Source: Pseudomonadota bacterium (GTDB lineage Bacteria > Pseudomonadota > Gammaproteobacteria > Acidithiobacillales > Acidithiobacillaceae). Taken from it: a stretch of DNA of 10,850 bases. The stretch spans positions 1 to 10,850 of the forward strand of contig JAKBXD010000062.1 of the NCBI GenBank assembly GCA_021840785.1, read 5' to 3'. The notes under the pieces are model-generated. The model saw only the letters and a program-made list of their open reading frames with translations. It had not been told where the DNA came from and searched no databases. The position numbers were made by a program, and so were the translations under genes. Shown in pieces: positions 1 through 6,579 of the stretch (positions are counted from its first letter, which is position 1; each line of letters opens with the position of its first letter).

Positions 1-536
1 GCCTACATCATCTGGTGGATCGTCTGCAGGGGGCCCGCAGCCGCCCGGTTTTTGCCGAGGTGAATATCCATCAGGTACTTGAACATGTGCGTCGGCTGCT
101 GAACGCAGAATTGCCCACGGGCATTTCCCTGCGCTTTGATTACGATCCCTCTATCCCCGACATTTTGGCTGATCAGGAGCAACTGGTGCAGGTTTTCCTG
201 AACTTGATGCGCAACGCCCAGCAGGCACTGGATCGCCACGGCACGATCCTGATTCGCACCCGGGTCGAGCGCTACGTCACTCTCTTGCACCACAAATTCC
301 GCCTGGCACTACGCGTGGATGTGGTCGATAACGGCCCGGGAATCCCCCCAGATCTGCTGCCGCGGATTTTTTTGCCGCTGGTCACCAGTCGTGCCGAGGG
401 CATGGGGATGGGGCTGGCTATCGCGCAGGGATTGGTGCGCGGGCACGGCGGAGTGGTTCATTGCCACTCGCAACCGGGGGAAACGGTATTTTCCGTTTCC
501 CTGCCCTTGTTACCGCACCGGGAGGCATCCGCATGA
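1..536 (+). CDS. glnL: Nitrogen regulation sensor histidine kinase NtrB (GlnL), C-terminal part
   Basis: This is the 3' end of the NtrB two-component sensor kinase; the first full codon is at base 3 and the 5' part lies outside the window. NtrB phosphorylates or dephosphorylates NtrC according to nitrogen status signalled by PII. About 178 residues are visible. They start at the end of the dimerisation helix (LVDRL, as in E. coli GlnL) and run through the whole HATPase domain: N box (NLMRNAQQAL), G1 box (DNGPGIP), F-box region (FLPLVTSR) and G2 box (GMGMGLAIA). The DYDPSIP stretch before the ATPase core is characteristic of NtrB. The PAS sensor domain and the phospho-accepting His must lie upstream. 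The TGA stop overlaps the ntrC start codon (ATGA, 533-536), so the pair is translationally coupled. Family assignment is firm because the adjacent regulator is a canonical NtrC. Confidence 0.93.
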   Translation, partial: LHHLVDRLQGARSRPVFAEVNIHQVLEHVRRLLNAELPTGISLRFDYDPSIPDILADQEQLVQVFLNLMRNAQQALDRHGTILIRTRVERYVTLLHHKFRLALRVDVVDNGPGIPPDLLPRIFLPLVTSRAEGMGMGLAIAQGLVRGHGGVVHCHSQPGETVFSVSLPLLPHREASA

Positions 537-1972
537 CAGAGGTCTGGGTTATTGATGATGATCCTTCCATTCGCTGGGTATTAGAGAAAGCGCTGACCCA
601 GGCCGATATCCCGGTGCGCAGTTTTGCCGAGGCCGACAGCGCTCTGCGGGCACTGGGGCGCGAGCAACCAGAGGCCATCGTTACCGATCTGCGCATGCCC
701 GGCCTGGACGGGCTGGCTTTCCTGCGTGAAGTGCAATCGCACTGGCCGAAGCTGCCGATAATTGTGATGACAGCGCATTCCGATCTCGATAATGCCGTCG
801 CCGCTTTTCAGAGCGGGGCCTTTGAATATCTGCCCAAACCCTTTGACATGGACGAGGCGGTGGCCCTGGTGCGGCGCGCTCTTGGCCGTCAGGCAGAACC
901 GCGCGCTGCGGGTGTTGAGGAGAGCGATCCGGCAGAAATGATTGGCGAGGCCCCCGCCATGCAGGAGGTGTTTCGTGCCATTGGTCGTTTGTCGCGGTCA
1001 CAGATCAACGTGCTTATTACCGGCGAGTCGGGGGCAGGCAAGGAACTGGTGGCCAGTGCTCTGCACCGGCACAGTCCCCGCGCGCGCGGGCCGTTCATCG
1101 CCATCAACACGGCGGCCATTCCCGCCGAGTTGCTGGAATCGGAACTTTTCGGCCATGAAAAGGGCGCTTTTACCGGGGCGGTGCAGACCCGGCAGGGTCG
1201 CTTTGAACAGGCCTCCGGGGGCACCCTCTTTCTCGATGAAATTGGCGATATGCCCGCAGCCCTGCAAACGCGTCTGCTGCGAGTACTCTCCGACGGCACC
1301 TTCTACCGGGTCGGTGGCCATGCGTCCCAACGTGCGGACGTCCGCGTTCTCGCCGCGACCCACCAGAATCTCGAAGCCAAGGTGCGCGACGGTAGTTTTC
1401 GGGAAGATCTCTACCACCGTCTCAATGTCATCCATATCCACCTCCCACCCATGCGGGAGCGGCGTGAAGACATCCCGCGCCTGGCCCGCCACTTTCTCCG
1501 TCGCAGCGCGGAGCAGTTGGATGTCGAGCGTAAGGTATTGAGTCCGGCGGCGGAGGCTGCCTTCATGAATTGGCGTTGGCCAGGCAATGTTCGCCAATTG
1601 GAAAACGTCTGTCGCTGGATTACCGTGATGGCACCCACCAGCGAGGTCCAGGTGACGGATTTGCCGCCGGAAATGGCCGCATCGCCACCGTCCGCCGCGC
1701 CGCTGGATTCGAACGCCCAGGATTGGCGCCTGCTGCTGGGGGCCGTGGTGCGGCAGTGCCTCGCCGGTGGCGAAGAGGCCTTGCTGGACAAGATTCAGCC
1801 GCAGTTCGAGCGCTGTCTGCTGGAAGCGGCCTTGCAACATACCCGTGGCCATAAGCAGGACGCCGCGCACAAGCTTGGGTGGGGGCGTAATACGCTTACC
1901 CGCAAGCTTAAAGAGCTGGGCATGGAAGATGCGTTTGGCAGTGGCCCTGGCGAATCCCAGGCTTTCGACTAA
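533..1972 (+). CDS. glnG: Nitrogen regulation response regulator NtrC (GlnG), sigma-54 activator
   Basis: This 479-residue cytoplasmic activator of sigma-54 promoters responds to nitrogen limitation through phosphorylation by NtrB (E. coli NtrC has 469 residues). The receiver domain (about 1-120) has acidic residues D8-D10, the phospho-acceptor D52 in VTDLRMPG and a conserved KPF. The AAA+ domain (about 137-365) has Walker A GESGAGKE (164-171), the sigma-54-contacting GAFTGA loop (211-216), a Walker B in GTLFLDEIGD and the arginine-rich RERREDIPRLARHF stretch. The C-terminal Fis-type helix-turn-helix (about 440-462) ends in GWGRNTLTRKLKELGM, nearly the enterobacterial sequence. The ATG at 533 is chosen because it overlaps the ntrB stop, has GGAGG at 521-525 and matches the family N-terminus; an in-frame TTG at 461 would add 24 residues that overlap ntrB. 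No terminator is visible after the gene. Confidence 0.97.
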   Translation: MTEVWVIDDDPSIRWVLEKALTQADIPVRSFAEADSALRALGREQPEAIVTDLRMPGLDGLAFLREVQSHWPKLPIIVMTAHSDLDNAVAAFQSGAFEYLPKPFDMDEAVALVRRALGRQAEPRAAGVEESDPAEMIGEAPAMQEVFRAIGRLSRSQINVLITGESGAGKELVASALHRHSPRARGPFIAINTAAIPAELLESELFGHEKGAFTGAVQTRQGRFEQASGGTLFLDEIGDMPAALQTRLLRVLSDGTFYRVGGHASQRADVRVLAATHQNLEAKVRDGSFREDLYHRLNVIHIHLPPMRERREDIPRLARHFLRRSAEQLDVERKVLSPAAEAAFMNWRWPGNVRQLENVCRWITVMAPTSEVQVTDLPPEMAASPPSAAPLDSNAQDWRLLLGAVVRQCLAGGEEALLDKIQPQFERCLLEAALQHTRGHKQDAAHKLGWGRNTLTRKLKELGMEDAFGSGPGESQAFD

Positions 1973-1987
1973 AATCCCCGCGTATGC

Positions 1988-1996
1988 TGGTATAAA
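1988..1996 (+). promoter_or_regulatory. Candidate extended -10 promoter element for the TPR-like gene
   Basis: The bases TGG-TATAAA at 1988-1996 form an extended -10 (TGn followed by five of six consensus bases), about 30 bases before the ATG at 2026. The best -35 17 bases upstream (ACTAAA, 1968-1973) is poor, which is usual for extended -10 promoters. It would let the TPR-like gene be transcribed separately from ntrBC. It also argues against the alternative TTG start at 2005, which would lie almost on the predicted transcription start. This is pattern evidence only. Confidence 0.4.
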
Positions 1997-2025
1997 GGGT
2001 ATGCTTGGTCGAGCTTGAGGTGTCT

Positions 2026-2988
2026 ATGCAAGACGTAATGTTACTGTTGGAAATCATTGTTGTCCTGCTGCTGCTGGTGGAGGTTTTCATCCGCTTGCGG
2101 GCGCGGCGCCGACGTTTGCAGAGTAAAAGCAACGCGCCGGTCTCCACGGCAGCGCATTCGGCACCCGCCACAGACGTGCCGCAGATTCGACCTGAAATAT
2201 CCAGCGTAGATGCTGTTGCCCCATCCGTAACCACTGCTGGCGGTGCCGAGCAGCAAGCGCTCAGCATTAACGACCTTCTCAATGAAGCCGCTATTTATAT
2301 GGAATATGGGCACTATGCTCAGGCGGCCACGGTTTTGCGCTGGTACGTAGACCTTAACCCTCATGAGACCAAGGCGATCAACAGACTTCTGGATGCCTAC
2401 CTGGCGATGGCCGACATCGATAGTTATGCCGATCTGCTTGAAGCCCTGGGAGAGAAGCCGGGCGCGGCGCCCATGAATGAGGCGTGGTGGAAAGAACGCG
2501 TGGATACCGGGTTGGCGCAGGATCCCGGCAATCTCGAACTGCTGGTGCTGGCCGAGAAGGTGGGAATGGCGGTGCCGATACCTCAAGCGCAGACGCAGAC
2601 CTCAGAAACGGCCATGACTGCAGAGATGGCGCTGGCGCTGGTGTCTCGCAACGCTGATCCTGCCTACGGTATGGCGGTATTGCAGCGGGCCATTGCGTAT
2701 GAGCCGCAACGCCTGCCTCTTTATGCCGAACTTTTGCGTATTACTCACCAGCAAAGTCGTATCGAGGATTATCTCAACGCGTTGATCCTGCTGTTTCTCG
2801 CGGTGAGAAACGATGGTAAAACTTTGCGCGAGCGCATGCTGCGGGCCGGTGTCGATCTGGGGCCACACCCTTTGTGGAGCGTGCTGGCGCAGTGGAACGG
2901 TGATCCGGAGATTTTGCGGCGCTTGGCCCAATCACGCCATCTGGAGATTCCTGTCGGATTGTCCGACGCTGCCACAGACCGCCAATAA
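2026..2988 (+). CDS. Membrane-anchored protein with TPR-like helical repeats, function unknown
   Basis: I do not recognise a specific family for this 320-residue protein. One transmembrane segment lies at about residues 4-22 (hydrophobic Leu/Val/Ile run), directly followed by an RLRARRRR cluster. By the positive-inside rule this places the rest in the cytoplasm. A Ser/Ala/Pro/Thr-rich linker (about 31-78) leads to helical repeats resembling TPRs: one around 80-115 (AAIYMEYGHYAQAATVLRWYV..NP) and another around 200-262 (AYGMAVLQRAIAYEPQRLPLYAELL). The arrangement recalls the cytoplasmic TPR end of FimV-type proteins, but I see no LysM or FimV signature. The ATG at 2026 is preferred because GAGG lies at 2017-2020, 5 bases away, and the hydrophobic helix follows at once; TTG at 2005 is the alternative. 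The gene sits between ntrC and ispB on the same strand. Codon bias and frame length leave little doubt that it is coding. Confidence 0.85.
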   Translation: MQDVMLLLEIIVVLLLLVEVFIRLRARRRRLQSKSNAPVSTAAHSAPATDVPQIRPEISSVDAVAPSVTTAGGAEQQALSINDLLNEAAIYMEYGHYAQAATVLRWYVDLNPHETKAINRLLDAYLAMADIDSYADLLEALGEKPGAAPMNEAWWKERVDTGLAQDPGNLELLVLAEKVGMAVPIPQAQTQTSETAMTAEMALALVSRNADPAYGMAVLQRAIAYEPQRLPLYAELLRITHQQSRIEDYLNALILLFLAVRNDGKTLRERMLRAGVDLGPHPLWSVLAQWNGDPEILRRLAQSRHLEIPVGLSDAATDRQ

Positions 2989-2994
2989 CTGCGC

Positions 2995-3024
2995 TTGACA
3001 AGTTTATGCCGTGCTAACGACAAT
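2995..3024 (+). promoter_or_regulatory. Candidate sigma-70 promoter for ispB and tRNA-Pro
   Basis: A perfect -35 hexamer TTGACA (2995-3000) is followed after 18 bases by GACAAT (3019-3024), which matches the -10 consensus at four of six positions. It lies in the 110-base gap between the upstream stop (2988) and the ispB start (3099), leaving a leader of about 65-70 bases. The -10 is imperfect, so the assignment is moderate. No operator or riboswitch is evident in the leader. Confidence 0.5.
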
Positions 3025-3098
3025 CGCCTGCGGTCGCAAGCTTGGCACCTTCCGGTGTGGAGCAGGTGCTGATGCAGGCAGACAGGGGGCAGCAGGGC

Positions 3099-4067
3099 AT
3101 GGATTTGGAGGAAGTCAACCGCCTCGTGCGGTCCGATATGGCGGCGGTGAACAGCGTCATCCAAGAGCAATTGCGTTCCGGGGTGCCGACTATTCCGGCC
3201 ATGGGTACTTACCTGATCAATGCCGGCGGCAAAAGGCTGCGGCCCATAGTTCTGCTACTGGCCGCGCGTATGGGCGGCGACTGCGGCCCGCGTCCGATCC
3301 CACTGGCCGCGATCGTGGAGTTCATCCATACGGCCACGTTGCTGCATGATGATGTAGTCGATGGTTCCGAGCTACGGCGCAGTAATGCGACGGCCAATCA
3401 ACTCTGGGGTAACGCCGCCGCAGTGCTTGTCGGGGATTTTCTATACGCCCGGTCTTTCGAAATGATGGTACAGGACGGCGATATGCGTATCCTCGCCACC
3501 ATGGCGGAGGCTACCAGCGTCATTTCCCAGGGTGAAGTCGCGCAACTGGAGAATGTCAACGACCCTGATCTGAGTCATGGGGCGTACTTCTCGGTCATCG
3601 AAGCCAAGACCGCCAAGCTTTTTGAGGCGGCAGCGCGTATCGGGGCCTTGGTAAACAACCTGGATGCTGCCGCGGAAAAGGCACTGGCGCAATACGGCTC
3701 CCTGCTCGGTATCGCTTTCCAGTTGATGGATGACGCCCTGGATTATTCCGCCAGTGCCGAGAAAATGGGTAAGAATCGGGGCGATGATCTTGCTGATGGC
3801 AAGGCGACCCTACCCTACATCCATGCCATGCAGTATGCCACGGCGGCAGAGCAGGCCATTCTGCGTGAGGCACTTGGCGGTGATGTGTCGGCCATCTTTG
3901 AACCTGTCTGGGAAATCATTGCCAGAACAGGGTCAATTGATTACACTTTGCGCGTCGCGGAGGAAAAGGCGGACCAGGCTATTGCTTGCTTGTCCGGGTT
4001 CCCAGACAGTGTGGAGAAAGAAGCCCTGGCTTTTTTGGCGGCATTTGCTGTGCGGCGTGATTTTTAA
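3099..4067 (+). CDS. ispB: Polyprenyl (octaprenyl) diphosphate synthase IspB
   Basis: This trans-type long-chain prenyltransferase condenses isopentenyl diphosphate units onto farnesyl diphosphate to make the polyprenyl tail of ubiquinone, probably C40. From the ATG at 3099 the protein has 322 residues, against 323 in E. coli IspB, and its N-terminus (MDLEEVN..DMAAVN) aligns with the E. coli start without gaps. Key motifs are GGKRLRP (43-49), the first Asp-rich motif DDVVD (84-88) in HTATLLHDDVVD, the VLVGDFLYARSF stretch, KTAKLFEAA, and the second Asp-rich motif DDALD (211-215) followed by GKNRGDDL. A G-rich stretch at 3084-3090 can serve as ribosome binding site. In-frame TTG (3042) and ATG (3072, with GGAG at 3059-3062) would add 19 or 10 residues and cannot be fully excluded. 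Chain length cannot be proven from sequence; C40 rests on similarity to IspB. Confidence 0.95.
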   Translation: MDLEEVNRLVRSDMAAVNSVIQEQLRSGVPTIPAMGTYLINAGGKRLRPIVLLLAARMGGDCGPRPIPLAAIVEFIHTATLLHDDVVDGSELRRSNATANQLWGNAAAVLVGDFLYARSFEMMVQDGDMRILATMAEATSVISQGEVAQLENVNDPDLSHGAYFSVIEAKTAKLFEAAARIGALVNNLDAAAEKALAQYGSLLGIAFQLMDDALDYSASAEKMGKNRGDDLADGKATLPYIHAMQYATAAEQAILREALGGDVSAIFEPVWEIIARTGSIDYTLRVAEEKADQAIACLSGFPDSVEKEALAFLAAFAVRRDF

Positions 4068-4078
4068 AGGTATGTTAT

Positions 4079-4155
<77 letters not shown>

Positions 4156-4163
4156 ATTTGAGG

Positions 4164-4189
4164 AAGGGCCCGCATTGTCGGGCCTTTTT
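4164..4189 (+). terminator. Intrinsic terminator after tRNA-Pro
   Basis: GGCCCG (4167-4172) pairs with CGGGCC (4179-4184) around a six-base CATTGT loop, followed by five T (4185-4189). The stem can extend by one G-U and two A-T pairs. It closes the ispB/tRNA-Pro unit and separates it from the next operon. Confidence 0.88.
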
Positions 4190-4282
4190 CGTAGTCGTTG
4201 GTGATGGTCTTTTTGGCTTTCCTGGTCGATGCGCCTGTATAGAAAATAGGGGCGCCTTGGCATCACGCGGGTGTGCTTGCCG

Positions 4283-4483
4283 ATGCTGAAGTGGCTTATT
4301 CTCGCAGCGTTTGCTGTGATCCTGTTTTATGGTTGGCGCCAGAAATGCCGGCGTCCGAAAGTTTCTGCTGTGGATCGTTTGGTGCGCTGCACGCGCTGCA
4401 GCCGACATCTTTCCATTCATGCGGCGGTCTGCCGGGATGATGGTGATTACCGTTGTCCACAACATGTCGGAGACGATCAGTGA
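4283..4483 (+). CDS. Small membrane protein with Cys/His cluster, PP0621-like
   Basis: This 66-residue protein has one N-terminal transmembrane helix (about residues 3-18), a basic stretch (QKCRRPK) and a C-terminal cluster VRCTRCSRH...YRCPQH. Residues C36, C39, H42, C58 and H61 could bind a metal ion, probably zinc. The layout of helix, basic linker, VRCxxCxxH and final YxCxxH matches, from memory, the short PP0621 family of uncharacterised proteobacterial proteins. The role is unknown. ATG at 4283 is preferred over the in-frame GTG at 4271 because the hydrophobic helix then starts at residue 3. The TGA stop overlaps the next start codon (GTGA, 4480-4483), so it is coupled to the O-antigen-ligase-type gene. 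The 93 bases upstream, after the terminator, hold only a weak promoter candidate (TTGGCT at 4213, TATAGA at 4238, spacing 19). Confidence 0.78.
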   Translation: MLKWLILAAFAVILFYGWRQKCRRPKVSAVDRLVRCTRCSRHLSIHAAVCRDDGDYRCPQHVGDDQ

Positions 4484-6552
4484 ATCCTGCCGCACCCTCT
4501 TTTCGGGCCGGGCTCTATGCCGCCTTTGCTCTCATCGTTTATGGACTTTCCTGGTATTACAACGGGCAGTTGATTCCGCTACTGGCAATGGCCAGTATCG
4601 TTCTGATGATCTGGGGGGCCACGATTTGGTGGCCACGTTTGCGGAAGGGACTGCCCTGGCCTCGCGGCTTCCTACCGGTTTTTATGTCGCTCTGGCTAGT
4701 GTGGTTTGGGCTGACCCTGTTTTGGAGCGGATCGCCCTATAGCAGTTGGTTCTATTTTTGGGTGCTGGGTTCCTTGCCGCTGGTATTCCTCATCAGTGTG
4801 ATGATTCCAGAATCTGTTGCGGAACAGTTCTGGCTGTGGCTATGGCGGGGTGTACTGGCCAGTGCCTGGATACTAAGCGGTATGGCCCTCTGGCAGTATT
4901 ACCAATGGATGGGGCAAGGAGTTGCTCTGGTCAATTTGCGGCCGTATGGCCCGCTACTGGATACCAACAGTTTTGCCGCCTGGCTGAACCTGCTGTTTTT
5001 CCCGACCCTTGCCATCTATTTTGTGCAGGATGGCCGCCGCCGTACCCGCTTTTTGAGTGGTGGTGTCGATCCGGTAGCTTTGTTTTATCTGCTGACGCTG
5101 ACGCTGCTGCTCCTCGCCTTCTTCTCTACCAATAGCCGCGGTGGCCTTCTGGCATGGGTTTGTACCATGCCCTTTGCCATCTGGGGTTTGTGGCGACAGC
5201 CCGCGGCGCGCTCGCGTTTCGTGTTGATTTTCGGACTCGCCTTCGTTGCACTACTGCTGATGGATTATGCCCATGGCTTTGATCTGATCTGGCACCTTGC
5301 TCCAGGCTATATATCAAGCAATATCAATACAATATCGCGCGGGCTGATGTGGGTGGCCACCTGGCATATGTTCCTGAGCCACCCCTGGTTGGGAACTGGT
5401 ATCGGTAGCTATTTCCTTAACTACCCGGCCTATCGCTTGCCCGGCGAACTAGCGTCGGCGGGCACCTATGATCATAACGACTTTCTGGAATACCTGGCCG
5501 AGGGAGGACTCATCAATCTGGGCTTTCTCCTCGGCTTTGCCGGAGCGCTGATGTATGCGCTTTACCGTCTACTTTATCGGGCAGGCAGAGCTTTGCAGAT
5601 CAGCGATGAACGCCGTCTGCAGGCATTGGGTTTGGTAATGGGGGTTTTTGCCATGACCGGTCATGCCCTGGGGAATTTTATTTTCTACAATCTGCCTCTG
5701 AGCCTGCTGGCTGGCCTCTTTCTGGCGCGTGCATGGCGTATCTACGGTGTCCAGGGCGAGACTGCGCCCTTGTTGCCACGGATCGGCATTAACCATGGAT
5801 TCATTACACAGGCGCTCCTGGTGTTGGCGGTAGTGGTCGCTTCCTGGAATCTGATCGCCGACGGTGCGACTTTTGCCCTGCTGAGCGCCAATGGCTGGCT
5901 CAATCGGGTGATCACGAATCCGAACCAACGGGCCCTATTTTTGCTCAAGGCGGCGGATGTGCTGACCATGGCGCGTCCATTGGCGACACAACCCCATGTG
6001 TATTTGGCCAACACTTATCTGACGCTCGCGGACCATGAGACGCAGCCTGATGATGACGCACACCGCCGTACTCTGATAAAGGCAGCGCTCAGTCAATACC
6101 GACAGAGTCTGGTGGGGATTCCACAGCAGTCGGGGGTATGGAATTCCATCGGAACGCTCTATCTGATGCAGGGCGCCTTGTTAGATCTCGATAAAACGCA
6201 CAGGGATCGGCAGGCTTTGCTGGCTTGGCGTAAGGGGCTGGCCATCAATCCCGAAAGTGTCGGCCTGCGCAATAAAATCGCTCAGTTGGCCTATGTGGAT
6301 CAGGGGCATCTCAAAGAGGGGGTGGCCTTTTTAGGCGCGGGTTTGCAGCGACCACTTTTCCCCTACTCGCGCAGTAATCTGCAGATGGACATCGCCCTGA
6401 CCCAATGGCGGGCAGGCGAAAAGCATGCAGCGGAGCTTACCTTATTGCAGTTGTTGCGAGACAACCAGGGCTATACCCCAGCTGTTTCCTGGCTGCAAGC
6501 GATCCATCGTCAGTCCGCGCATGGGGCGCTGCGCCACACTGAAGGCCGATGA
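4480..6552 (+). CDS. O-antigen ligase/polymerase family (Wzy_C) membrane protein with C-terminal TPR-like domain
   Basis: This 690-residue inner-membrane protein belongs to the superfamily of WaaL O-antigen ligase, Wzy polymerase and PglL/PilO O-oligosaccharyltransferase, which move undecaprenyl-linked glycan onto lipid A, another glycan or a protein in the periplasm. About 12 hydrophobic helices fill residues 11-465. Family marks are STNSRGGLLAW (about 216-225), an RGLMW segment (R287), HPWLGTGIGSYF, and the large periplasmic-loop signature YDHNDFLEYLAEGG with H332 and N333. Residues about 503-680 form helical TPR-like repeats (YLANTYLTLA, WNSIGTLYLMQGA, AWRKGLAINPES), probably periplasmic. 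GTG at 4480 is chosen because it overlaps the preceding stop and has GGAG at 4469-4472 seven bases away. The acceptor substrate cannot be told from sequence. No glycosyltransferase or pilin gene is beside it; an FtsI-like gene follows after 27 bases. Confidence 0.88.
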   Translation: MNPAAPSFRAGLYAAFALIVYGLSWYYNGQLIPLLAMASIVLMIWGATIWWPRLRKGLPWPRGFLPVFMSLWLVWFGLTLFWSGSPYSSWFYFWVLGSLPLVFLISVMIPESVAEQFWLWLWRGVLASAWILSGMALWQYYQWMGQGVALVNLRPYGPLLDTNSFAAWLNLLFFPTLAIYFVQDGRRRTRFLSGGVDPVALFYLLTLTLLLLAFFSTNSRGGLLAWVCTMPFAIWGLWRQPAARSRFVLIFGLAFVALLLMDYAHGFDLIWHLAPGYISSNINTISRGLMWVATWHMFLSHPWLGTGIGSYFLNYPAYRLPGELASAGTYDHNDFLEYLAEGGLINLGFLLGFAGALMYALYRLLYRAGRALQISDERRLQALGLVMGVFAMTGHALGNFIFYNLPLSLLAGLFLARAWRIYGVQGETAPLLPRIGINHGFITQALLVLAVVVASWNLIADGATFALLSANGWLNRVITNPNQRALFLLKAADVLTMARPLATQPHVYLANTYLTLADHETQPDDDAHRRTLIKAALSQYRQSLVGIPQQSGVWNSIGTLYLMQGALLDLDKTHRDRQALLAWRKGLAINPESVGLRNKIAQLAYVDQGHLKEGVAFLGAGLQRPLFPYSRSNLQMDIALTQWRAGEKHAAELTLLQLLRDNQGYTPAVSWLQAIHRQSAHGALRHTEGR

Positions 6553-6579
6553 CCCAAGAATAATGCTGAGGAACTGCGC

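Noticed and set aside
998..1870. Long minus-strand open frame (290 codons) opposite ntrC
   Set aside because: The plus strand encodes canonical NtrC motifs throughout. The antisense product shows no domain and is compositionally odd.
1973..2000. Bases after the ntrC stop that resemble the common bacterial repeat encoding IPAYAG
   Set aside because: Only half of the motif is present. There is no inverted partner or second copy in the window, so a repeat element cannot be supported.
3041..3060. TTGGCACC stretch considered as a sigma-54 (-24) element near the ntrBC locus
   Set aside because: The required GC at the -12 position is absent at the proper spacing (TG found instead). The similar TTGGCATC at 4257 also fails, with GT at -12.
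4156..4282. Region downstream of the tRNA examined for an attachment site or integrated element
   Set aside because: There is no integrase and no direct repeat of the tRNA 3' end. The sequence holds a terminator followed by a normal short leader.
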